Part shown: in pieces, positions 1-6,966 of the stretch
Layout: every line of letters starts with the position of its first letter
Position numbering within the stretch: the stretch's first letter is position 1
Assembly: GCA_964422725.1 (NCBI GenBank)
Contig: CAYRCC010000017.1
Coordinates: 1-44,895, forward strand
DNA from: CAKSNH01 sp964422725
GTDB lineage: Bacteria; Bacillota; Clostridia; UBA1381
DNA: 44,895 nucleotides
Direction of reading: 5' to 3'
The notes under the pieces: generated by a model
Told to the model about the DNA's origin: nothing
The model's input: only the letters and a program-made list of their open reading frames with translations
Database searches by the model: none
Position numbers and translations under genes: made by a program

Positions 1-90
1 CAATGTCAGCTGACTTTGTATTGACAAACACTCTTTTTTAGTGAGTAAGAGGAAATTTCAGATGGAAAGCTGTAGCAGACTATAATGCAA

Positions 91-119
91 ACCGCGTATG
101 CCGTATCAGCATACGCGGT
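91..119 (-). terminator. hairpin downstream of aroA
   Basis: A perfect 11-bp stem (91-101 with 109-119) closes a 7-nt loop about 50 bases past the aroA stop codon. On the minus strand it is followed only by a weak T-rich stretch, so it is a plausible but not ideal intrinsic terminator. Bases 1-90 show no gene. Confidence 0.5.
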
Positions 120-167
120 GGTGTGAGAGGACAATCAATTTTACTTACCTTAATTAACAATTATTTT

Positions 168-1433
168 TCACTTTTCAAGACCGTAAAACAGATCCCAAAA
201 TCCAGGAAAGGAAACGTCGACGCAGGCGGCATTGTCAATAGTGGAATTACCGTCTGCAAGCTGTGCCAAAATTGCAAGCGACATAGCCATTCTGTGGTCG
301 CCGTAAGATTTGAAATCAGCACCGTGTATTGCTTTGCCGCCGCGGATTATCATACCGTCGTCGGTTTCCGTAATATCTATACCGCATTTTGCAAATTCGT
401 CCGCAACCGCTTTTATTCTGTTTGATTCCTTAACCTTCAATTCTTCAGCATTCTTTATCACCGTTTCGCCGTCAGCAAACACCGCCGCAACGGCAATTGC
501 CGGTATTTCGTCGATAAGGCGCGGAATGAGTGCGCCTGAAATTTCACAGCCTTTCAAAACGGATGTTGAAACGATAATATCAGCAACGGGTTCACCGCTT
601 ACAACGCGTCTGTTTTCGATTTTCATATCAGCCCCCATTTTTTGGAATACATCAATTATACCGGTGCGTGTTTCGTTCATACCGACATTTCGTATTACGA
701 TTTCCGAGTTTGGCATTATTGCGCCGAGAACCATAAAGAACGCCGCCGATGAAATATCACCGCATACGTCGATTTTTTGAGGGTTAAGCTTTTTGGTTTC
801 TCCTACGCGTATTCTTAAACCGTTTGCTGAAATATCCGCTCCCATAGCGGAAAGCATAAGCTCGGTGTGGTTTCTGGACTGCTGTGTTTCATTTATCAGC
901 ATTTCGCCGTCGGCATAAAGTCCGGCTAAGATGAGCGCGGTTTTGACCTGTGCCGAGGCAACAGTCATATCGTATTGAATACCTTTAAGCGCTGAGCCGG
1001 TTATGCAGAGCGGACAGTAATCGCCGGATATATTCGCGCCCATAAGCGAAAGCGGCTGTGTGACACGTTTCATAGGGCGTTTTTGGATTGAGGCATCACC
1101 GGTTATATGTGAATTGAATTTCTGACCGGCAAGCAGACCGCATAAAAGTCGGGTGGTAGTTCCGGAATTTGCGGTGTAGAGCATTTTTTTAGGCTCGGAA
1201 AGTCCATACAGTCCTTTGCCGTGAACAAGTATTTTGTTTTCGGAAACGTCAATATCAATACCCATTTTTTGAAAACAGTCGATTGTGGCAAGACAGTCGG
1301 CACCTTTCAGAAAATGTGATATTTCGGTTGTACCGTCCGCGATAGAACCGAGCATAACGGCTCTGTGCGATATAGACTTGTCGCCGGGCACTGTGATTTC
1401 ACCTTTTACTGATTTCATTTTTCGTATATTCAT
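168..1433 (-). CDS. aroA: 3-phosphoshikimate 1-carboxyvinyltransferase (EPSP synthase)
   Basis: Transfers enolpyruvate from PEP to shikimate-3-phosphate, the sixth step of the cytoplasmic shikimate pathway to chorismate. The 421-residue length is normal for the family. Visible motifs are VPGDKSISHRA near residue 15, NSGTTTR, SAQVK, RNHTE, NETR, LKVKESNRI and SYGDHRMAMS near the C-terminus. The GDKS, SAQxK, RxHxE and NxTR set matches what is described for class II enzymes, which are often glyphosate-tolerant; tolerance here is inference. The ATG at 1433 has an AAGGACGG ribosome site upstream. The gene stands alone, divergent from spoVB, with its own promoter in the shared intergenic region. 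Confidence 0.97.
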   Translation of the reverse strand: MNIRKMKSVKGEITVPGDKSISHRAVMLGSIADGTTEISHFLKGADCLATIDCFQKMGIDIDVSENKILVHGKGLYGLSEPKKMLYTANSGTTTRLLCGLLAGQKFNSHITGDASIQKRPMKRVTQPLSLMGANISGDYCPLCITGSALKGIQYDMTVASAQVKTALILAGLYADGEMLINETQQSRNHTELMLSAMGADISANGLRIRVGETKKLNPQKIDVCGDISSAAFFMVLGAIMPNSEIVIRNVGMNETRTGIIDVFQKMGADMKIENRRVVSGEPVADIIVSTSVLKGCEISGALIPRLIDEIPAIAVAAVFADGETVIKNAEELKVKESNRIKAVADEFAKCGIDITETDDGMIIRGGKAIHGADFKSYGDHRMAMSLAILAQLADGNSTIDNAACVDVSFPGFWDLFYGLEK

Positions 1434-1470
1434 AATAATACCGTCCTTAAATCTAGAATAAATGCTGTAA

Positions 1471-1499
1471 TTGATAATATAATTTTAACATAATAAATT
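1471..1499 (+). promoter_or_regulatory. possible sigma-A promoter for spoVB
   Basis: TTGATA (1471-1476), 17-bp spacer, TAAATT (1494-1499), about 27 bases before the spoVB start. The -10 box is only a partial match and the region is AT-rich, so this could be chance; it overlaps the divergent aroA promoter. Confidence 0.4.
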
Positions 1500-1510
1500 T
1501 GATATATCAA
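1482..1510 (-). promoter_or_regulatory. sigma-A-like promoter for aroA
   Basis: On the minus strand: TTGATA (1505-1510), 17-bp spacer, TAAAAT (1482-1487), about 50 bases upstream of the aroA ATG. Confidence 0.6.
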
Positions 1511-1526
1511 TAATATTCTTAGAAAA

Positions 1527-3173
1527 ATGGGAGTGAGAACTATAAAAAGGCAAAGTTTTGTTAAAGGTGCGATGATTTTGGCGGCGGCAAACGCCGTATC
1601 GAAAATTCTGGGAGCTGTATTTAAAATACCTATAACATATATTCTCAAGGAAGAGGGTATGGCTATATTCAATTCCGCAATGCAGGTATATATTATGGTA
1701 CTTACTCTGATACTCTGCGGTACGCCGATAGCTGTGTCAAAAATGGTTGCGGAAAGACTGGCTTTGAAAAAAGAATCGGACGTACATAAAATAATACGTA
1801 TATCGGAAATACTGTTGTCGGTGTGCGGTGCGCTGGGCAGTGCGGTGCTGTTTTTCGGCGCTGACTTTTTTGCGTATTGTATGAAGGATTCGCAGATTGT
1901 ATACGCGGTAAAGGCTATTTCACCGTCGGTATTTTTTGTGTCCCTTGGGTTGGTGTACAAAGGATATTGTCAGGGGACACAAAATATGATACCGACTGCG
2001 GTTTCGCAAGTAACGGAAGCTGTCATAAAACTGACGGCGGGGTATGCGCTGGCGGTATATTTTATGAAGTGCACAATTGCTGTTACGTCCGCCGGTGCAG
2101 TATTCGGCATAACCGTCGGAGAAATAGCCGCAACATTCATATTGCTTATAATGTATGTACTCGACAAGAGGGACACAAAAAACGAAATAGGAAATACAAA
2201 AAGCAATTTAAGCACAAGAGCGGTTGCGGCGGAACTGTTAAAGCTGGCAGTGCCGCTTACCGCGGCAACAAGTGTGGGCAGTGTACTCTCGACTGTGGAT
2301 ATAGGAATGATACGCTCAAGATTGCAGGCGGCGGAATTTACCGCGGCGGCGGCACAAAATATGCTTTGCCGTTACGGCGGATTTACCGACGTTTTTGACG
2401 GTTTGGAAAAGACTTTACGGATAAGCGATGAAGGTGCGAGATGGCTGTATGGCGCATATTCGGGGTATGCGCTTACGGTTTTTCATCTTCCGCCGGGGAT
2501 AGTGGGAACGCTTGGAGTGAGTATTTTGCCGGTTATTGCCGGTGCATTTGCGGTCGAAAATATGAAAAAGGTATCAAATTCGGTGCAGTTTGCACTGAAA
2601 ATTGCGGTTATAACGGCATTGCCGTGTGCGGTGGGTATGTTCATTTTGTCTGCACCGATATTGCAGCTGCTGTTTAAAAATACCGCCTCGTCACAGCTGC
2701 TTACGGTGATTGCGCCGTGTGTGGTGACGGTATGCATTGTGACTGTTTCCTCGTCGGTACTTCAGGCGGCGGGGAAAGTGGCAGTGCCTTTTGTGAATAT
2801 GCTTATAGGCTCTGCGGTAAAGCTTACAGCAATATATTTTCTGACGGCAGTGCCGGAAATTAATATATTGGGTGCACCGATTGCGACAAATCTGGACTAT
2901 CTAACGATTGCGGTTTTGGATATGTATGCGGTAAAGAAAATTACGGGGATAAAATATGATATGGTAGGAATATTTGTAAAACCGACGGCGGCGGTAGGAG
3001 TGATGGGTTTTATCGTATGGGCGATGTATGCGCCGATACTGTCGTTTACAGGGAGTAATGCGGCGGCGGTATTCACCGCGGCGACTGCCGGTGCGGCGGC
3101 ATATGCGATAATGCTTGTGCTGACGGGTACAATACGAATGAGTGAAATTAAGAATCTGTTTAGAAAAATATAA
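1527..3173 (+). CDS. spoVB: stage V sporulation protein B-type polysaccharide flippase
   Basis: A polytopic inner-membrane protein of the MATE/MOP polysaccharide-transporter superfamily (548 residues, about 14 hydrophobic segments). SpoVB is needed for spore cortex synthesis and is thought to flip lipid-linked peptidoglycan precursors. The N-terminus (QSFVKGAMILAAANAVSKIL) and the following KIPITYIL segment are typical of SpoVB/YtgP proteins. The ATG at 1527 lacks an obvious Shine-Dalgarno; it is chosen because it gives the family's usual short N-terminus. It heads the spoVB-mazG-rqcP-yabP-yabQ-divIC-yabR neighbourhood known from Bacillus subtilis, which supports SpoVB over a generic exopolysaccharide flippase. 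A second flippase, MurJ, is encoded at 31292. Confidence 0.9.
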   Translation: MGVRTIKRQSFVKGAMILAAANAVSKILGAVFKIPITYILKEEGMAIFNSAMQVYIMVLTLILCGTPIAVSKMVAERLALKKESDVHKIIRISEILLSVCGALGSAVLFFGADFFAYCMKDSQIVYAVKAISPSVFFVSLGLVYKGYCQGTQNMIPTAVSQVTEAVIKLTAGYALAVYFMKCTIAVTSAGAVFGITVGEIAATFILLIMYVLDKRDTKNEIGNTKSNLSTRAVAAELLKLAVPLTAATSVGSVLSTVDIGMIRSRLQAAEFTAAAAQNMLCRYGGFTDVFDGLEKTLRISDEGARWLYGAYSGYALTVFHLPPGIVGTLGVSILPVIAGAFAVENMKKVSNSVQFALKIAVITALPCAVGMFILSAPILQLLFKNTASSQLLTVIAPCVVTVCIVTVSSSVLQAAGKVAVPFVNMLIGSAVKLTAIYFLTAVPEINILGAPIATNLDYLTIAVLDMYAVKKITGIKYDMVGIFVKPTAAVGVMGFIVWAMYAPILSFTGSNAAAVFTAATAGAAAYAIMLVLTGTIRMSEIKNLFRKI

Positions 3174-3190
3174 AAAGAGCGCATTATTTA

Positions 3191-3224
3191 TATTTTCGGG
3201 AACTTGTATAAGCTCCCGAAAATA
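3191..3224. terminator. hairpin between convergent genes
   Basis: Perfect 11-bp stem (3191-3201 with 3214-3224), extendable by an inner CTT/AAG pairing, between the ends of spoVB (+) and the hydrolase gene (-). There is no clear T-tract on either strand, so termination is inferred from position and stability. Confidence 0.5.
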
Positions 3225-3249
3225 TGCGGTAAAAATGCTGTCAAACAAG

Positions 3250-3849
3250 TCAGACGGATTTTTTTATCCAGTCGTCGAGTATTTTCATTTGTTCAGCGGT
3301 GTGAAACCAATGCGGTGCATTTTCTGCCACAGTGAGCTTTGCGCCGATTTTATCCGAAAAGACGGATACAGTGTCAATTGATGTGAGATTGTCCTCTGTG
3401 CCGTATAAAATACAGGTTGGTATGTTCCATACTATCGGGTGACTGCGCACATAGCACAAATACTCCCACGACAGCTTTTCTCCGAATGTGGTCGGGATTT
3501 CTTTTTTCTCCTCCAGCATGTTTTCGGTAACATTTGCCCACATCATCATATCGGATATCAGCTTTTCCATATCGGTAATCGGTGAAATAAACAATGCCTG
3601 TGAAATGTTTTTAGCACCGAGTGCACACATTGAAAAAAAAGCGCCTATACTGTTCGCAATCAAAATTACCGAGTCATATCCTTTGCTCCGAGCCTCATAA
3701 AAAGACGGAAATTCAGCTTTAGCTTCCCATGGATTTTCAGCCTTGTAGTCAAAACCGACCACATCACTGTCTGCAAAAAGCGGCTTATAATGTTCTGCCT
3801 CATCTGCACTGCCGCCTTTGCCGTGAATATATATAACAAGTTGTTTCAT
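3250..3849 (-). CDS. small alpha/beta-hydrolase
   Basis: A 199-residue cytoplasmic alpha/beta-hydrolase of unknown substrate. It has the strand-loop motif YIHGKGGSADE near the N-terminus, a nucleophile elbow LIANSIGAFF (NSIG replaces the textbook GxSxG), a candidate catalytic Asp in YGTEDNLTS and a C-terminal His in NAPHWFHTAEQ. There is no signal peptide. Two in-frame ATGs exist at 3858 and 3849. The AGGAG directly abuts the first and is 9 bases from the second, so 3849 is preferred. It is inserted in the opposite direction within the otherwise conserved spoVB-mazG neighbourhood and has its own consensus promoter. Family assignment is good; function is not known. Confidence 0.8.
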   Translation of the reverse strand: MKQLVIYIHGKGGSADEAEHYKPLFADSDVVGFDYKAENPWEAKAEFPSFYEARSKGYDSVILIANSIGAFFSMCALGAKNISQALFISPITDMEKLISDMMMWANVTENMLEEKKEIPTTFGEKLSWEYLCYVRSHPIVWNIPTCILYGTEDNLTSIDTVSVFSDKIGAKLTVAENAPHWFHTAEQMKILDDWIKKSV

Positions 3850-3889
3850 TGAAGTCATCTCCTAAATTGTTTTAGTTGCTATATACAGA

Positions 3890-3918
3890 ATTATATCTAA
3901 AAATACGGTTTTTGTCAA
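3890..3918 (-). promoter_or_regulatory. sigma-A promoter of the hydrolase gene
   Basis: On the minus strand: TTGACA (3913-3918), 17-bp spacer, TATAAT (3890-3895). Both boxes are perfect consensus, about 40 bases upstream of the start codon. Confidence 0.8.
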
Positions 3919-4002
3919 TATTTTTAAAAAGAATTGTATGCAAAATGATACTGCAGTCAGAATGTATACGAACTCATTACAATAATATGCGGTGCAAAAG
4001 TA

Positions 4003-4031
4003 TTGTATTTTTCGGTTTAATGTGGTAGACT
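4003..4031 (+). promoter_or_regulatory. possible extended -10 promoter for mazG
   Basis: TTGTAT (4003-4008), 17-bp spacer ending in a TGn extension, TAGACT (4026-4031), about 40 bases before the mazG start. The -10 box is weak. Confidence 0.35.
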
Positions 4032-4069
4032 GGACTGTGTTAAAGTATTATATGAGGAGTTGTTTAAAT

Positions 4070-4843
4070 ATGGACAAACAATATACAATAAATGATTTGC
4101 TTGAAATTATGGAAAAACTGCGCGGTGAAAACGGCTGTCCTTGGGATAGGGTGCAGACACACGAAAGCATTAAAAAAAGTATGATTGAGGAGGCATATGA
4201 GGCAATAGATGCACTCGATTCGGGTGATGATAAAGCGTTTGCAAACGAGCTTGGCGATGTGCTTTTGCAGGTTGTTTTTCACGCACAGATTGCAAAGGAA
4301 CGCGGTGCGTTTTGCTTTGATGACTGTCTTAACGAAATTTGCACTAAGCTGATAAGCCGTCATACACATGTGTTCGGTGCCGATAAGGCGGCAGATGAAA
4401 AGGAGTCGCTTGAGGTTTGGGAAAAGAATAAGAAAAAGGAAAAAGGACTGGAAACATATACAGATGCACTTAAAGATGTTCCGCATTATTTGCCGGCACT
4501 TATGCGTGCGGAAAAAGTGCAGAAAAAGGCAAAAGCGGCCGGGTTTGATTGGGACGACATAAGCGGTGCTTTGGAAAAGGTCAAAGAGGAGAGCAATGAG
4601 CTTGCGGAGGCAAAAAAGAGCGGAAATCAGGAGCATATAGAGGAAGAGCTGGGAGATTTGTTGTTTTCGGTAGTAAACGTTGCAAGATTTTTGGACGTGA
4701 CGGCAGAAGTTGCACTGGCAAAGGCTGTAAATAAATTTATTTCCAGATTTGAAAAAGTCGAAAAATGTGTTGCGGCTGACGGAAAGGATATGAAAGAGCT
4801 GTCATTGGAAGAACTTGATGCCGTATGGAAAAAGGTTAAATAG
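4070..4843 (+). CDS. mazG: nucleoside triphosphate pyrophosphohydrolase MazG
   Basis: Hydrolyses (d)NTPs to the monophosphate and pyrophosphate, a cytoplasmic housekeeping role. The 257 residues hold two MazG repeats. The first has GENGCPWDRVQTHESIKKSM followed by EEAYEAIDAL and ELGDVLLQVVFHAQIA; the second has EESNELAEA and EEELGDLLFSVVNVARFL. The acidic EExxE and ELGD residues are the magnesium ligands of the family. Bacillus YabN at this locus carries an N-terminal tetrapyrrole-methylase domain that is absent here. The open frame extends to 3992, but ATG 4070 is preferred: a GAGGAG lies 10 bases upstream and the conserved domain begins immediately. hup follows after 231 bp with its own promoter. 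Confidence 0.93.
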   Translation: MDKQYTINDLLEIMEKLRGENGCPWDRVQTHESIKKSMIEEAYEAIDALDSGDDKAFANELGDVLLQVVFHAQIAKERGAFCFDDCLNEICTKLISRHTHVFGADKAADEKESLEVWEKNKKKEKGLETYTDALKDVPHYLPALMRAEKVQKKAKAAGFDWDDISGALEKVKEESNELAEAKKSGNQEHIEEELGDLLFSVVNVARFLDVTAEVALAKAVNKFISRFEKVEKCVAADGKDMKELSLEELDAVWKKVK

Positions 4844-4946
4844 TCCGTTACAGCGGATTTTGTCTATGTCAAGGGTATATTTTACATAATATTGTGTAAA
4901 AATTTGATTAGTATGCACAAAAAGCGAAAAATAATGTAATAAACAC

Positions 4947-4975
4947 TTGACACGGCGGTGTCTTTGTAATACAAT
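4947..4975 (+). promoter_or_regulatory. strong sigma-A promoter of hup, with dyad over the -35
   Basis: TTGACA (4947-4952), exact 17-bp spacer, TACAAT (4970-4975). A small inverted repeat, GACAC-GGCG-GTGTC (4949-4962), overlaps the -35 box and could be an operator. The leader before the hup ATG is about 95 bases. Confidence 0.85.
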
Positions 4976-5074
4976 TAAAAACTGTAACGGGGAAATATTT
5001 TGTATATTTGCGTGCATAATAAATTACATATGGATTTTGTGCATGGATAAGAAAAATTAAGGAGGACTATTAAA

Positions 5075-5350
5075 ATGAACAAAACAGAATTGATTGCTGC
5101 TGTTGCAGAAACTGCGGAGCTTTCAAAGAAAGATGCGGAAAAGGCTTTGAACGCGGTTGTATCTACTATTACTGATGCTATGGCAGAGGGAGATAAGGTT
5201 CAGCTTGTAGGTTTCGGTACATTTGAAGTCAGAGCAAGAGAGGCAAGAAAGGGTAAAAACCCTAAGAGCGGCGAGGAAATTGACATTCCTGCTTGCAAAG
5301 TGCCTGCATTTAAAGCCGGAAAAGGTTTGAAAGACGCTGTAAACAAGTAA
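5075..5350 (+). CDS. hup: HU family DNA-binding protein
   Basis: A 91-residue histone-like protein that dimerises, bends DNA non-specifically and compacts the nucleoid. It starts MNKTELIAAVAE, contains the core VQLVGFGTFEVRARE and the arm sequence GKNPKSGEEIDIP with the proline that intercalates at DNA kinks, and ends in the FKAGKGLKDAV helix. Full length for the family. It is preceded by AAGGAGG and a consensus promoter and followed by a strong terminator, so it is an independent, probably highly expressed unit set between mazG and rqcP, as in many clostridia. Confidence 0.97.
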   Translation: MNKTELIAAVAETAELSKKDAEKALNAVVSTITDAMAEGDKVQLVGFGTFEVRAREARKGKNPKSGEEIDIPACKVPAFKAGKGLKDAVNK

Positions 5351-5370
5351 TTTGATTAGTATCTATACAG

Positions 5371-5408
5371 AATAAGCAAAACTCGTTTTTGAGTTTTGCT
5401 TATTTTTA
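5371..5408 (+). terminator. intrinsic terminator of hup
   Basis: A 14-bp stem (5371-5384 with 5391-5404) around a 6-nt loop, ending in a T-rich tract, 20 bases after the hup stop. Confidence 0.9.
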
Positions 5409-5444
5409 TCTGTGAATGATTGCACAAAGGAGCTTTGACGAGTA

Positions 5445-5693
5445 ATGAGAATAGATAAATATTTGAAGGTGTCGAGAATAATTAAGAGAAGAACTGTTGC
5501 CAATGAGGCGTGTGACCAAGGGCGTATAACCGTGAACGGGAAAGTTGTAAAAGCGTCATACGATGTTAAGGAAAATGATATTTTGGAAGTTAAAATGGGA
5601 GAGAGAGTATTAAAAATACAGGTACTTGAAATCGCGGAGCACGTTTTGAAGAATGATGCATCGTCGCTGTATAAGGTAATAAGCAATTCGTGA
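5445..5693 (+). CDS. rqcP: S4-domain RNA-binding protein RqcP (YabO)
   Basis: An 82-residue protein made almost entirely of one S4 domain (MRIDKYLKVSRIIKRRTVAN, then the GRITVNGKVVKASYDVKENDIL hairpin region split by a short linker). Homologues (YabO/RqcP, related to Hsp15) bind the 50S subunit and assist RqcH in adding C-terminal alanine tails to stalled nascent chains in ribosome-associated quality control. ATG 5445 is used; an AAAGGAG lies 12 bases upstream, rather far. The position upstream of yabP matches Bacillus. The frame stops shortly before a hairpin that either ends this transcript or controls yabP. Confidence 0.9.
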   Translation: MRIDKYLKVSRIIKRRTVANEACDQGRITVNGKVVKASYDVKENDILEVKMGERVLKIQVLEIAEHVLKNDASSLYKVISNS

Positions 5694-5723
5694 TTGTTGC
5701 TTAAACGGTATCGAAATTGTAAT

Positions 5724-5778
5724 AAACCTCTGTTTTCTTTAATATATATATTATGTATTAAAGAAATGGAGGTTTTTT
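5724..5778 (+). promoter_or_regulatory. terminator-like hairpin burying the yabP ribosome-binding site
   Basis: A two-part stem: 5724-5730 pairs with 5769-5775 and 5735-5744 pairs with 5756-5765, separated by a 4/3-nt internal loop. The GGAGG of yabP (5768-5772) lies inside the stem and a T6 run (5773-5778) follows. It therefore looks both like an intrinsic terminator for the upstream transcript and like a hairpin that hides the yabP Shine-Dalgarno. Confidence 0.75.
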
Positions 5779-5780
5779 GT

Positions 5781-6089
5781 ATGCCGTTGGAGGAAAGAAA
5801 AATTCAGGCGAAACAACCGGTAAACCGGCTCGAACACAGTATTAATATGGATAACAGGGAAAAACTGTCGATAACGGGAGTTGAGGACGTGGCATCGTTT
5901 TCCGAGGACAGCGTTATATTGGTCACCAATATGGGTACGCTTACGGTAAAGGGCAGTGAACTGCGGATAAATAAGCTGAATGTCGAAAGCGGAGAGCTTA
6001 TGGTTGAGGGAAGCATTAATCAGTGTGAGTACAGCGATGAAGATGCCGGAAGAAAAAGCGGCGGGTTCTTTTCCAAATTGTTTAAGTAA
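5781..6089 (+). CDS. yabP: sporulation protein YabP
   Basis: A 102-residue YabP/YqfC-family protein. In Bacillus YabP is made in the mother cell under sigma-E; the molecular role is unknown, and yabP with yabQ affects spore formation. The sequence shows the family pattern: HSINMDNREKLSITGVEDV, then SVILVTNMGTLTVKGSELRI, and a short charged C-terminus. The open frame runs back to 5694, but ATG 5781 is chosen because GGAGG sits 8 bases upstream and the family's usual length (about 100) follows. That ribosome site is locked in a strong hairpin. yabQ follows 19 bases after the stop. Confidence 0.9.
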   Translation: MPLEERKIQAKQPVNRLEHSINMDNREKLSITGVEDVASFSEDSVILVTNMGTLTVKGSELRINKLNVESGELMVEGSINQCEYSDEDAGRKSGGFFSKLFK

Positions 6090-6108
6090 TGGTATGGAGT
6101 GTTGACGG

Positions 6109-6915
6109 TTGGGTATTTCTGTAGCAAACGAGGTATATATTTTTTTTGTTATGGTTTTGCTGGGGGCAGCGTGTGTATTTTTGTTTGATTTGTTCAGAAT
6201 TATGCGCAAGTTAATAAAAATGAGTACGGCGTGGGTGGCGGTTACCGATTTTGTGTTTTGGATATTTTTCTCAATTATCATCATAGGCGGAATTTTGTAT
6301 TTTAATAACGGCAGCCTGCGCTGGTATGAATTCATAGGTATGTTTTTGGGTGTAATTATCTATTTGGGCATATTGAGTAGACCGATAATATTCGTTTTTA
6401 TTAAAATAATAGACTTATTTGCTAAGTTTATCGGCTATATTTTAAAAATACTCTTGACACCGCTGATTTTTTTGTATAAAATTCTAGTTAGACCGATAAT
6501 TGCAGTTGTCGGTATGGGTTTAAAATCCATAGCCGGTTTTTGCGCATCATTTGGGGGGCGTGCGGGTAAATTAATTTGCTCCGGAAAAGAAAGGGTGAGT
6601 ATTGTGGCAGAGCGTGGTAATAAAAGGAATAAAAAAGTTAAGGCTAAGAAAAAGCGTTCTTTGATACCGTGGCTTGTATTCGGAGTTATATGTGCGATGT
6701 TTATCAATGCTATGATACAACAGCCGAAAATTCTTGAAAACAAAGAAAAGATTGCATCGTTGGAGGAACAGATTGCATATGAACAGCTGAGAGCAAAGGA
6801 AGTCGACGCACTGAAGGATATGGTGAACACCGATGAATATATAGAACGAATGGCTCGCGACAGGCTTGGGCTTATCAAGGAAAATGAAAAAGTATTCATT
6901 GATGTTGCGGGTTAA
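6109..6915 (+). CDS. yabQ: YabQ-DivIC fusion reading frame
   Basis: One 268-codon frame joins two proteins that are normally separate. Residues 1 to about 150 are a YabQ-type membrane protein (VANEVYIFFVMVLLGAACVF and several further hydrophobic segments), a spore-cortex/coat-targeting factor in Bacillus. Residues 166-268 are a complete DivIC/FtsB-type divisome protein: a basic cytoplasmic tail, one membrane segment at about 185-204, a short coiled coil at about 208-236 and the typical ending DEYIERMARDRLGLIKENE. The start is TTG 6109 with GGAG 9 bases upstream. There is no stop between the halves. A G6 run at about 6553-6558 near the junction is a candidate slippage or sequence-error site: one base fewer or more gives an early stop and a lone YabQ of about 150 residues. 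Confidence 0.85.
   Translation: MGISVANEVYIFFVMVLLGAACVFLFDLFRIMRKLIKMSTAWVAVTDFVFWIFFSIIIIGGILYFNNGSLRWYEFIGMFLGVIIYLGILSRPIIFVFIKIIDLFAKFIGYILKILLTPLIFLYKILVRPIIAVVGMGLKSIAGFCASFGGRAGKLICSGKERVSIVAERGNKRNKKVKAKKKRSLIPWLVFGVICAMFINAMIQQPKILENKEKIASLEEQIAYEQLRAKEVDALKDMVNTDEYIERMARDRLGLIKENEKVFIDVAG
6593..6599 (+). promoter_or_regulatory. internal ribosome-binding site for divIC
   Basis: GGGTGAG inside the yabQ frame; GGTGA pairs with the 3' end of 16S rRNA at the usual distance from GTG 6604. The TGA within it lies in the +1 frame relative to yabQ, consistent with an ancestral yabQ stop overlapping the divIC ribosome site. Confidence 0.55.
6604..6915 (+). CDS. divIC: cell division protein DivIC from an internal in-frame start
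   Basis: Within the yabQ frame, GTG 6604 is preceded by AAGGGTGAG (6591-6599), whose GGTGA portion is correctly spaced 5 bases from the start. Initiation here gives a 103-residue protein with the full DivIC/FtsB layout (basic N-terminal tail, one membrane span, coiled coil, C-terminal DEYIERMARDRLGL). DivIC is a bitopic, essential divisome subunit that pairs with FtsL at mid-cell. Because vegetative division needs DivIC while YabQ is a sporulation protein, a separate internal product makes biological sense. Whether cells make this, the fusion or both cannot be told from sequence. Confidence 0.55.
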   Translation: MAERGNKRNKKVKAKKKRSLIPWLVFGVICAMFINAMIQQPKILENKEKIASLEEQIAYEQLRAKEVDALKDMVNTDEYIERMARDRLGLIKENEKVFIDVAG

Positions 6916-6966
6916 GCACCGCGTTGAATAATCGGTTGATTTATATTAAGGAGGATACAAGTCGGT

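Noticed and set aside
1..90. End of an upstream gene or a promoter at the window start
   Set aside because: TTGACA at 21-26 has no -10 box at proper spacing and TATAAT at 81-86 has no -35; no coding frame is evident.
1430..1960. Long minus-strand reading frame (176 codons) opposite spoVB
   Set aside because: It lies opposite a convincing gene, has no recognised domain or ribosome site, and its composition follows the complementary strand of hydrophobic codons.
5751..6335. Minus-strand frame of 194 codons across yabP and yabQ
   Set aside because: Shadow of two family-supported genes; it begins inside yabQ with no ribosome site and has low-complexity basic/hydrophobic content.
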